Assembly (NCBI GenBank): GCA_002706885.1
Contig: PAKY01000001.1
Location: 27,539-91,538 of the forward strand
Source: Phycisphaerae bacterium
GTDB lineage: Bacteria > Planctomycetota > Phycisphaerae > Phycisphaerales > UBA1924
Length of the DNA stretch: 64,000 nucleotides
Direction of reading: 5' to 3'
Below the pieces are notes generated by a model that saw only the letters and a program-made list of their open reading frames with translations, ran no database searches and had not been told where the DNA came from. Of the stretch, positions 1 through 6,846 are shown one piece after another. Position 1 is the first letter of the stretch. Each line of letters starts with the position of its first letter. Position numbers and translations under genes: made by a program.

Positions 1-159
1 TACGACCCATCGAAGCCCCCGACGTGGGCGTGGAGGTTGCTCGCGATGCAGTGGCGAGCGATGTTCGAGATCGGCGCCCGCCGCCGGTCCCTAGGCAGGA
101 AGCCGATGACGTTCGGCGAGATCGTCCGTGGCGTCGCCTCGGATCAGAACGTGGAGTGA
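1..159 (+). CDS. C-terminal end of an unidentified protein (cut by window edge)
   Basis: An open frame enters from the left edge and stops at TGA 157-159, giving 52 residues with no start codon in the window. Codon third positions are strongly GC-biased like real genes here, and the other five frames look like shadows. The tail is Trp- and Arg-rich (contains TWAWRLLAMQWRAMFEIGAR and ends SDQNVE). I do not recognise the family. It converges on pdxH, leaving 10 bp between the two stop codons. Confidence 0.6.
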   Translation, partial: YDPSKPPTWAWRLLAMQWRAMFEIGARRRSLGRKPMTFGEIVRGVASDQNVE

Positions 160-169
160 CGAGAAGACG

Positions 170-886
170 TCAAGGCTGCAAACGCGTCGAGGACCAAGGC
201 CCAGCGTTGTAGTCGTCGCCATCACGGGTGAGATCTCGGCGCCAGAGCGCACGATCGTGCACGCGGCCGACGCCGCTGCACCAGAGCTCGACGGTCTCCG
301 CCCAGACGCGGTATCCGCCCCAGTGCGGGGGGCGGGGGATCACGAGTTCGTCGGCGTGCCCGTCCACGATCTTTCGGAGGTCGATGTCGAGCTCGACCGC
401 GCGTTCGGCGACCTGCATAAGCAAGGCCTCGCGGCTTTCGATCGGTTGGCTCTGGTCGCTCGACCAGGCGCCGAGGCGCTTCTCCCACGCCCTTGAGGCG
501 AAGTAGGCGTCTGACTGCTCGGCTGGGGCGTGGGTGACGGGCCCGGTGATGCGGATCTGGCGGTCGAGGGCGTCCCAGTGCATGACGAGTGCGGCGCGGG
601 GGTTGGCCTCGAGTTCGCGCCCTTTTCGGCTTTGATAGTTCGTGTAGAAAATCACGGAACCGCTGTCGGCGTCGAAGTGCTTGCACAGAACGATGCGGGC
701 ACTCGGGGCGCCGGTTTCGTCGGCGGTGGCGAGCGTCATCGCGTTGGGATTCGGCTGCACGGCTCGATCGCGGGCGTCGTTGAACCATGTTTCGGCGATG
801 CCGAATGGATCGTCAGGGAGAGGGTCGGGGAGGGATTCGCCTTCGCCAACGCCGCCGAGCGCGTTCATCAGATCGTTTTCGGCCAT
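170..886 (-). CDS. pdxH: Pyridoxamine/pyridoxine 5'-phosphate oxidase
   Basis: FMN enzyme that oxidises PNP or PMP to pyridoxal 5'-phosphate, the last step of the vitamin B6 pathway and salvage, in the cytoplasm. The 238-residue product carries the family landmarks in order: MTLATADETGAPSARIVLCK (FMN/substrate domain), FYTNYQSRKGRELEANPRAA, RQIRITG, and the C-terminal substrate-site block PPHWGGYRVW followed by ETVELW and WRRDLTRDGDDY; the very end is unlike most PdxH proteins, which end RLAP. The longer frame back to 961 begins with TTG and adds a low-complexity Arg/Pro/Ser stretch, so I chose ATG 886. A TATCCT hexamer lies 5 nt upstream of that ATG, with no Shine-Dalgarno. Confidence 0.93.
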   Translation of the reverse strand: MAENDLMNALGGVGEGESLPDPLPDDPFGIAETWFNDARDRAVQPNPNAMTLATADETGAPSARIVLCKHFDADSGSVIFYTNYQSRKGRELEANPRAALVMHWDALDRQIRITGPVTHAPAEQSDAYFASRAWEKRLGAWSSDQSQPIESREALLMQVAERAVELDIDLRKIVDGHADELVIPRPPHWGGYRVWAETVELWCSGVGRVHDRALWRRDLTRDGDDYNAGPWSSTRLQP

Positions 887-891
887 ACGCG

Positions 892-897
892 AGGATA
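892..897 (-). promoter_or_regulatory. -10-like TATCCT, 5 nt before pdxH start
   Basis: TATCCT on the minus strand ends 5 nt before the pdxH ATG. There is no Shine-Dalgarno between them, so transcription from here would give a leaderless or nearly leaderless mRNA. No convincing -35 is seen. Confidence 0.45.
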
Positions 898-1118
898 TGC
901 GGCTCGGCCGAACGCCTGAGCCCGGATGTGGCCGCTCGCGATGTGCACCATCTGTGGACAAAGAGTCACTTGCTGCGCCTTTCGACGATCCCCCTTTCGC
1001 TGGGATACGAATGGTGGCACACTCTCGTGGTCACTGGCTTCGCCAGGGAGGGTTTCTCATCGATCCGAACGGTTCAGCGCCAGGCGGTGCGGCGGGCGCG
1101 GTCACGACGCCCGGAGGG

Positions 1119-2861
1119 ATGAACGGCGCGGGCAAACGCGGCGATCGGCGTGCGCGCGCCGCGGGCGCGAGCCTCGAGAAGCTCTTCGACCGCGTGCCCC
1201 CCCACTCGCTCGACGCCGAGCAGAGCCTCCTTGGCTCGCTGCTGCTCGACCCTGCGATGTTCGGCGACGTCATCACGCTCGTCTCCGAAGGGTCGCAGTT
1301 CTACAGCCAGGCGCACGCCGCGATCTTCGATGCGATGCGCACGCTGCACGACCAGACCGCGGGCGTCGATGTGGTGCAGCTCGGCGAACTGCTCCGTGAC
1401 AAGCAGATCCTCGACCTCGCGGGGGGCGAGGAGTACCTCGTCGACCTCGCGAGCGCTGCGCCGTCCGCAGCGGGCGCGGTGCGGTACGCGCGGATCGTCG
1501 CGAACAAGGCGCGGCTGCGGAAGCTGATCGACGCGGCGGGCGAGATCCTCTACGACGCGTACCACGCGCAGGCCGTGACCGACGACGAGACGGACGAGGT
1601 CATCGACGGCGCCGAGCAGCGGATCTTCGACATCGCGAGCCAGAAGGAGAACTCGGGGCCGGAGCAGCTCAAGGAGCTGATCCAGCGCGAGTTCGACCGG
1701 ATCGAGGCGATGGCCGACGGCGGGGGTCACGCGGGTGTGCCCACCGGATACGAGGAGCTCGACGAGCTGACGAGCGGGCTGCAGGAGGGCGAGATGCTCA
1801 TCCTCGCCGCGCGTCCGTCGATGGGCAAGACCGCGTTCGCGCTGAACCTCGCGGAGCAGATCGCGATGGGCGGGCGGACGCCTTGGAGCCCGAAGTCTGC
1901 CGATCACATCGCGCGTGCCGTCGGGGTGTTCAGCCTCGAGATGAGCCGCGAGGCGCTCGCGCAGCGTCTTCTCAGCGCCCGTTCGGGCGTGCCGAGCGAG
2001 AAGCTCCGCTCGGGCGAGGTCTCGATGGACGGCTGGAAGAAGCTCAACGAGGCCGCGGGCGAGCTCTACGACGCTCCAATCTTCATCGACGACACGCCGG
2101 GGTTGACGGTGCTCCAGATGCGCGCCCGCGCGCGGCGGATGAAGGAGCGGTACGACCTCCAGGCGATCGTGATCGACTACCTCCAGCTCCTGACCGCGCC
2201 GCACGCGGCGAAGGAGAGCCGACAGGTCGAGGTGAGCACGATCAGCCGCCAGATCAAGGCGCTCGCGCGCGAGCTCAAGCTGCCGATCATCTGCCTCGCG
2301 CAGTTGAACCGCGGCGCGGAGCAGCGCGAGCGGAACAGGCCACGGATGAGCGACCTCCGCGAATCGGGGTCGATCGAGCAGGACGCGGACGTCGTGATGC
2401 TGTTGCACCGAGAGGCTTATTACCACCGAGGAGACCCGGAATGGGACCCCAAGAGCCCCGAGTTCAACCCGGACAACGAGGACAAGCTCAACCTTGCCGA
2501 GCTGATCATCGCGAAGCAGCGGAACGGCCCGACCGGGACGGTGAACCTGGTCTGGGACGAATCGGTGACGCGCTTCAAGAATCGCGACCATCATCACGGC
2601 TCGCACGGGGGCGGCTACGGCGGCTCTGGCGGGGGCGGATACGGTCATTCCGGCGCGAGCTACGGGGCGCCACCCCCACCGCCGCCGCCATCGCCGGGCG
2701 GATCGCCCGAGTCTGAACCGCCGTCTTACGGCGGAGCGTTCCGCGCGGGGCCGATGACAGGACCGATCGATGGCCACCGCGACGGGGGCGGGCCCGATCG
2801 CGGGAGCCCGCTCGGGCTTCCCGGCGTGGACGACGATGACGACGACATCGCGCCGTTCTGA
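1119..2861 (+). CDS. dnaB: Replicative DNA helicase DnaB with SSB-like C-terminal tip
   Basis: Hexameric 5'-3' helicase of the replication fork. The N-terminal domain starts at PPHSLDAEQSLLGSLLLDP. The RecA-like domain has Walker A (ARPSMGKTAFA, about residues 230-238), Walker B (LQAIVIDYLQLL, about 347) and the ESGSIEQDADVVMLLHRE block (about 415). After RFKNRDHHH (about 485) comes a roughly 95-residue Gly/Pro/His-rich tail ending DDDDDDIAPF. Typical DnaB is about 450 residues and lacks such a tail; the last residues resemble the acidic tip of single-strand binding protein. The start is uncertain: ATG 1119 is close to a GGAGGG, while in-frame ATG 1011 and longer versions lack any DnaB similarity. 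A segment near residues 255-265 (GGRTPWSPKSADHIAR) also looks like a small insertion. Confidence 0.95.
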   Translation: MNGAGKRGDRRARAAGASLEKLFDRVPPHSLDAEQSLLGSLLLDPAMFGDVITLVSEGSQFYSQAHAAIFDAMRTLHDQTAGVDVVQLGELLRDKQILDLAGGEEYLVDLASAAPSAAGAVRYARIVANKARLRKLIDAAGEILYDAYHAQAVTDDETDEVIDGAEQRIFDIASQKENSGPEQLKELIQREFDRIEAMADGGGHAGVPTGYEELDELTSGLQEGEMLILAARPSMGKTAFALNLAEQIAMGGRTPWSPKSADHIARAVGVFSLEMSREALAQRLLSARSGVPSEKLRSGEVSMDGWKKLNEAAGELYDAPIFIDDTPGLTVLQMRARARRMKERYDLQAIVIDYLQLLTAPHAAKESRQVEVSTISRQIKALARELKLPIICLAQLNRGAEQRERNRPRMSDLRESGSIEQDADVVMLLHREAYYHRGDPEWDPKSPEFNPDNEDKLNLAELIIAKQRNGPTGTVNLVWDESVTRFKNRDHHHGSHGGGYGGSGGGGYGHSGASYGAPPPPPPPSPGGSPESEPPSYGGAFRAGPMTGPIDGHRDGGGPDRGSPLGLPGVDDDDDDIAPF

Positions 2862-2906
2862 ACGCCTCTCCCGGCCCCCTTCTGACCGCTGATCCGACGA
2901 ACGGGC

Positions 2907-2934
2907 TTGACGCCGCCGAAATCCGCGGTACGCT
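2907..2934 (+). promoter_or_regulatory. Candidate promoter of the riboswitch transcript
   Basis: TTGACG (2907-2912), 16-nt spacer, TACGCT (2929-2934). The expected transcription start near 2941 falls just before the first helix of the riboswitch at 2945, which supports the assignment although the -10 is weak. Confidence 0.55.
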
Positions 2935-2944
2935 CTTCCCGATT

Positions 2945-3049
2945 GCATCAAGAGTCCCGGGGCGCCTCAAACGGTCCCGGGCGGCAACCGAGCGGTCGAT
3001 CAGCGATCCGCCACGGTGCCGAGGCCAGCCCCGGCGTGGGGAACGATGC
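2945..3049 (+). promoter_or_regulatory. SAM-I-type (S-box) riboswitch aptamer
   Basis: S-adenosylmethionine-sensing RNA. P1 is closed by GCATC (2945-2949) and GATGC (3045-3049). The conserved AAGAG follows P1; P2 is a CCCGGG/CCCGGG stem. The invariant GGCAACC is at 2983-2989 and GGTGCC follows P3 (GCGG/CCGC). P4 is CCCC/GGGG around 3029-3040. The P2 loop GCCTC (2964-2968) is exactly complementary to GAGGC in J3/4 (3021-3025), the diagnostic pseudoknot of the SAM-I architecture. It precedes a sulfur-amino-acid gene, the expected target. SAM-IV or the SAM-I/IV variant belongs to the same clan and cannot be excluded by eye. Confidence 0.9.
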
Positions 3050-3078
3050 GGTCGGACGGACGGGCGATGACCCGGCGA

Positions 3079-3156
3079 TCCGGCAAAACGGCAGCGACGG
3101 TCGCTGCGGTCCACGCCATGTCTGGATGATCTTGATGCCGGAAAGGGATCCGGCAT
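3079..3156 (+). promoter_or_regulatory. Possible two-state expression platform of the SAM riboswitch
   Basis: A perfect 8-bp hairpin, ATGCCGGA (3135-3142) and TCCGGCAT (3149-3156), abuts the start codon at 3157 and holds the Shine-Dalgarno-like AAGGGA in its 6-nt loop. The left arm TGCCGGA is equally complementary to an upstream TCCGGCA (3079-3085), so the two pairings exclude each other. A GCAGCG/CGCTGC hairpin (3091-3107) lies between, without a U tract, so control is more likely translational than by termination. This is inference from base pairing only. Confidence 0.5.
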
Positions 3157-4482
3157 ATGGGACATCGCACGCTTTCTTCGAACGGGTTCGGGACCACCAC
3201 CTCCACCGCCACCGCGCGTCACTCGGACGCGGCGACGATCTGCGCTCACGCGGGCATCGGGTCGGGCGATGGGCAGCCGCTCGTCACGCCCTTGTGTGCT
3301 TCGACGACGTTCTGCCGCGACGGGGTCGGGTCGCAGGCGGAACACCAGTACAGCAGGGTGAGCAATCCGACCGTGGCGGCCCTTGAGGACGCGCTGGCGC
3401 AGCTCGAGGACGCCGCGGGCAGCGTCTGCTTCGGGAGCGGGCTCGCGGCCGAGACCGCGTTGTTCCTCGCGACGCTTCGCTCGGGCGATCACGCGGTCTG
3501 CGCACGATCGGTCTATGGCGGCACGACGCGGCTGATCCGCGAGATCTTCGGGCATCTGGGTGTGGAATCGACGTTCGTCGACGCGACGGACGCCAAGGCG
3601 ATCGAAGAGGCGGTGATCCCGGGTCGGACGAAGCTCGTCTTCGTCGAGACGCCCGCGAACCCGACGCTCGAACTCACTGATATCCGCGCCGCGGCGCGTG
3701 CCGCTCGTCAATCGGGCGCTTTGCTCGCGGTGGACAACACGTTCCTCACCTCGGTGCTTCAGAAGCCGCTCGACCTCGGGGCGGACGTCTCGGTGTACTC
3801 GACCACGAAGTTCATCGAGGGGCACTCCGTCGCCACCGGCGGCGCGCTGGTCTCGCGTGACCCGGCGCTGCTCGAGAAGCTCCGCTTCACGCGGAAGTGC
3901 ACGGGCGGCATCCAGGCGCCGTTCAACGCTTGGGAGACGCTTCGCGGGCTCAAGACGCTCGCGCTGCGCGTGCAGCGCCAGTCGGCGACGGCGGAACGCG
4001 TCGCGGCGTGGCTCGCTGAGCGCTCGGAGATCGGCGTCGTCTACCACCCCTCACGTCCGCGGGATGTCGCCCAGCGAGCGATCGCCGATCGCCAGCATCT
4101 CGGCGCGAAGGGGTCCCGTCACGGCGCCGTCGTCACGATCGAGCTCGGCGGCGAGTACGCCCTCGCGACCGCGGCGGCGTTCTGTCGGGCTCTCAAGCTC
4201 TGTCGACTCGTCGAGCACGTCGGATCAACCGAAACCCTGGTCACGCACCCCGCCACGATGACCCACGCGGATGTGCCGCCCGAGCAGCGCGCGGCGGCGG
4301 GGGTGAGCGATGGGCTGGTGCGGATCAGCGTCGGGCTTGAAGAACCGGACGAGATCATCGCGGACCTGGCGCGCGGGATCGACGCGGCCCGCGCGGCGGC
4401 GACTGGGCGATCGGGCGAGACGGGGCGGAGCGGGGACGCTTCCTCTCGGCAGCGGCGATCCCCGGCCGAGGTGTGCGCGTGA
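3157..4482 (+). CDS. Cystathionine gamma-synthase / homoserine sulfhydrylase family PLP enzyme
   Basis: Member of the Cys/Met-metabolism PLP-dependent family (441 residues; the family is usually 380-430). Visible landmarks are QYSRVSNPT near residue 65, the SGLAAETALF phosphate-binding stretch, FVETPANPTLELTDI, the PLP lysine in STTKFIEGHS (Lys218), and the C-terminal VEHVGSTETLVTHPA and VRISVGLE blocks. These enzymes make cystathionine or homocysteine from activated homoserine, or cleave cystathionine; the family alone does not settle which. The SAM riboswitch upstream argues for a methionine-biosynthetic role (metB/metY/metZ type). The last 35 or so residues are a low-complexity Gly/Ser/Arg tail. 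Confidence 0.88.
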   Translation: MGHRTLSSNGFGTTTSTATARHSDAATICAHAGIGSGDGQPLVTPLCASTTFCRDGVGSQAEHQYSRVSNPTVAALEDALAQLEDAAGSVCFGSGLAAETALFLATLRSGDHAVCARSVYGGTTRLIREIFGHLGVESTFVDATDAKAIEEAVIPGRTKLVFVETPANPTLELTDIRAAARAARQSGALLAVDNTFLTSVLQKPLDLGADVSVYSTTKFIEGHSVATGGALVSRDPALLEKLRFTRKCTGGIQAPFNAWETLRGLKTLALRVQRQSATAERVAAWLAERSEIGVVYHPSRPRDVAQRAIADRQHLGAKGSRHGAVVTIELGGEYALATAAAFCRALKLCRLVEHVGSTETLVTHPATMTHADVPPEQRAAAGVSDGLVRISVGLEEPDEIIADLARGIDAARAAATGRSGETGRSGDASSRQRRSPAEVCA

Positions 4483-4517
4483 AAGCACGGCGGCGCGATT
4501 TCCATTGAAATGGGCGC

Positions 4518-5621
4518 GTGCGTCAATCGCTACGGCCTGAGGAACTCGATCGGATCGCTCCCCGACGCCCCGCGTGGCGACGGAAGCTGTCGCGCGAGTG
4601 GTGTTTCACGCGGATCGTTCTGAACCGGCTGCGGTGGCAACTCGGCGTGCTCGTGGTGCTGCTGGGCATCGGCGGGGTGATGTTCAACCAGCTCGGCGAC
4701 ACGCCGAAGTCGCTCACGGAGTCGATCTATTACACCTGGTCGCTGATCTTCGGCGAGCCGCCCGTGCAGTTTCCGCGTCACTGGGCGCTGGAGGCGTTGT
4801 TCTTCGTCGTCCCGGTGATCGGATTGACGGTCGTGCTTGAAGGGCTCATTGAGTTCGCGCTGTTGCTGCGCGATCGGCGGCGGAGCGAGAAGGAGTGGTG
4901 CCGGGCGATGTGCAAAATCCTCCACGATCATGTCGTGCTCGTCGGCCTCGGACGGCTGGGCTACCGCGTGTATCAGCTGCTCAGGCGACTCGGGATCGAT
5001 GTGGTCGTCATCGAGGTCGACGAGAAGAACCAGTTCCTCGAGGACGTGCGGCGCGACGGGAGCCCGCTGTTCATCGGCGACGGGCGTCGCGAGGCGCTGC
5101 TCGGCGACGCGAACCTTGCTTACGCGCGGAGCATCGTGCTGGCGTCATCGAACGACCTCGCGAACCTCGAGATCGCGCTCGACGCGAAGCGGATCAGGCC
5201 GGACATCCGCGTCATCGTGCGCATGTTCGACCAGAACATGGCCGACAAGATCGCCGACGGGTTCAACATCCGCCTCGCGCTGAGCCAGTCGGCGATCTCC
5301 GCGCCCGCGTTCGCCGCGGCGGCCCTCGATCCCGACGTGGTCAACACGACCGTCATCGCAGGGCGGCTCGTCGTCGTGAAGCGTTGGACGGTCGACCCGG
5401 GGGGCCCGCTGGCGGGCAAGACGGTTGGCCAGCTCATGGACGCTCATGAGGTCGCGGTGATCGAGCGCACGCCGGCGCATGAACTCGACGAGCACCGCCT
5501 GTTCCCCCCCACCTACATCGAGCTCAAGCCGGGCGACGAGCTTCTGGTGCAGGGCCCGATGGAGGAGCTGGTGCGGCTCAGGGGAACGGAAGAAGAGGCA
5601 CGGAGGCACGAAGGCACGTAG
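4518..5621 (+). CDS. K+ channel-like membrane protein with TrkA-N/RCK domain
   Basis: A two-helix channel-like module (TM about 41-60 and 90-117, with a re-entrant-like segment at 65-85) is followed by a full RCK unit: the Rossmann motif GLGRLGYRV near 143, an acidic end of beta-2 (VVIEVDEKN), FIGDGRREALLGDANL, and a C-terminal TrkA-C-like domain ending near PGDELLVQGP. This is the plan of bacterial MthK/Kch-type channels (usually 330-380 residues). The selectivity filter TVGYGD is missing; the pore segment reads SIYYTWSLIFGEPPVQFP, so potassium selectivity is doubtful. The start is GTG 4518. It converges with pfkA. Confidence 0.8.
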   Translation: MRQSLRPEELDRIAPRRPAWRRKLSREWCFTRIVLNRLRWQLGVLVVLLGIGGVMFNQLGDTPKSLTESIYYTWSLIFGEPPVQFPRHWALEALFFVVPVIGLTVVLEGLIEFALLLRDRRRSEKEWCRAMCKILHDHVVLVGLGRLGYRVYQLLRRLGIDVVVIEVDEKNQFLEDVRRDGSPLFIGDGRREALLGDANLAYARSIVLASSNDLANLEIALDAKRIRPDIRVIVRMFDQNMADKIADGFNIRLALSQSAISAPAFAAAALDPDVVNTTVIAGRLVVVKRWTVDPGGPLAGKTVGQLMDAHEVAVIERTPAHELDEHRLFPPTYIELKPGDELLVQGPMEELVRLRGTEEEARRHEGT

Positions 5622-5652
5622 GGCTGTGGTCCGTCGGCCGGTCCCCTAAGCG

Positions 5653-6786
5653 TTACGCCACCTGCCACTCGCCATCGCCGAAGCAGGTGTAGACGCTTCT
5701 TGCGGCGTCGAGGAGGTCGCAGTCGTTGGGGTCGACGAGCCGCTGCTTGTCGGCGGCGGCGAGGATGTCGATGTCGGTCAGGCGCCCTTCCTGCATCACG
5801 ACGAGACGATTGCGCTTCCCGCTTCGGAGCAGTTCGGAAGCGGCGTGACCGAAGCGGGTGGCGATGACACGGTCGAATGCGACGGGCGGGCCGCCTCGCT
5901 GAACATGGCCAAGCACCACGTGGCGGCATTCGAATCTCGTCTGGTCCTCGATCTGGTTTGACACCCACTTGGCGATACCGCCGAGGCGGATCGGATCGGG
6001 GCTGGTCGGATCGACGCGATCGACGATCTGCTTCCCGCCCTTGGGCTTGGCGCCCTCGCTCACGCAGACGATCGTGTAGGTGCGTCCACCGGCCGCTCTC
6101 TCGCGGATGTACTCGCAGATGTCGTCGATATCGAAGGGGATCTCGGGGATCAGGATGACGTCGGAACCGGACGCAAGCCCTGCGTTGAGCGCGAGCCATC
6201 CCGCGTTGCGTCCCATGACCTCGACAACGATCGTTCGATGATGGCTCGCGGCGGTGGAGTGGACCTTGTCGAGCGCGTCGGTCGCGTTGGCGACGGCGGT
6301 CGCGAAGCCGAAGGTGATGTCGGTGCCGACGAGGTCGTTGTCGATGGTCTTTGGGACGCCGATGCAGTTGATGCCCTTCTCGGCAAACGGCGCCGCGGCG
6401 GACATCGTCCCGTCGCCACCGAGGCAGACGAGCGCCTCGATCTCATGCTTTTCCAAGCACTTGTAGACGTCGTCGCTCACGTCCTCGAGGACGGGCGAAC
6501 CGTCGGCATGGCGACCGCCCGTCGCGTAGGACTTGGGATTGGCCTTGTTCGAACTGCCGAGGATCGTGCCGCCGCGGTTGAGGATGCCGCTGACGCGGTC
6601 GCGGGTCAGTCGCTCGACCTTGTCGAGGATGAGCCCCTCGAACCCGTCGCGGATGCCGTAGACCTCGATGCCGTGAAAGAGGGCGTCCTTGGTGACGGCG
6701 CGGATCACCGCGTTGAGCCCGGGGCAGTCGCCGCCGCCCGTCAGGATGCCGATCCGCTTGACGCCGTGGTTGGTCTTCTCTGTCAT
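5653..6786 (-). CDS. pfkA: 6-phosphofructokinase
   Basis: Phosphorylates fructose 6-phosphate to the 1,6-bisphosphate (glycolysis). The 377-residue product has GILTGGGDCPGLNAV (residues 13-27), GGDGT (123-127) and PKTIDND (145-151), then GRNAGWLAL and the substrate-site PEIPFD. The Gly in GGDGT is the ATP-type residue (PPi enzymes usually have Asp), whereas the Lys in PKTIDND is the PPi-type residue. This Gly/Lys pair is known in group III ATP-dependent enzymes such as those of Streptomyces, so ATP is the likelier donor. A TAGCCT hexamer lies 6 nt before the ATG and there is no Shine-Dalgarno. Confidence 0.93.
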   Translation of the reverse strand: MTEKTNHGVKRIGILTGGGDCPGLNAVIRAVTKDALFHGIEVYGIRDGFEGLILDKVERLTRDRVSGILNRGGTILGSSNKANPKSYATGGRHADGSPVLEDVSDDVYKCLEKHEIEALVCLGGDGTMSAAAPFAEKGINCIGVPKTIDNDLVGTDITFGFATAVANATDALDKVHSTAASHHRTIVVEVMGRNAGWLALNAGLASGSDVILIPEIPFDIDDICEYIRERAAGGRTYTIVCVSEGAKPKGGKQIVDRVDPTSPDPIRLGGIAKWVSNQIEDQTRFECRHVVLGHVQRGGPPVAFDRVIATRFGHAASELLRSGKRNRLVVMQEGRLTDIDILAAADKQRLVDPNDCDLLDAARSVYTCFGDGEWQVA

Positions 6787-6792
6787 GGTGGG

Positions 6793-6798
6793 AGGCTA
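6793..6798 (-). promoter_or_regulatory. -10-like TAGCCT, 6 nt before pfkA start
   Basis: TAGCCT on the minus strand, then six bases (CCCACC), then the ATG at 6786. No Shine-Dalgarno fits in the gap, so a leaderless transcript is likely. The -35 is not clear. Confidence 0.5.
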
Positions 6799-6846
6799 TC
6801 CGATGAGGGGAGGGTCGCGGGCGGGGCCGGCTCACGGCGCCGAAAC

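Noticed and set aside
961..961. Upstream start for pdxH at 961
   Set aside because: It would begin with TTG and add 25 low-complexity residues; ATG 886 gives the usual length and has a promoter-like hexamer close by.
1074..2951. Long minus-strand open frame antisense to dnaB
   Set aside because: Its translation is Arg/Asp/Val-rich low complexity typical of GC-rich antisense, and dnaB on the other strand has all family motifs.
3091..3107. Intrinsic terminator as expression platform of the riboswitch
   Set aside because: The GCAGCG/CGCTGC stem has no following U tract, so translational control is the better reading.
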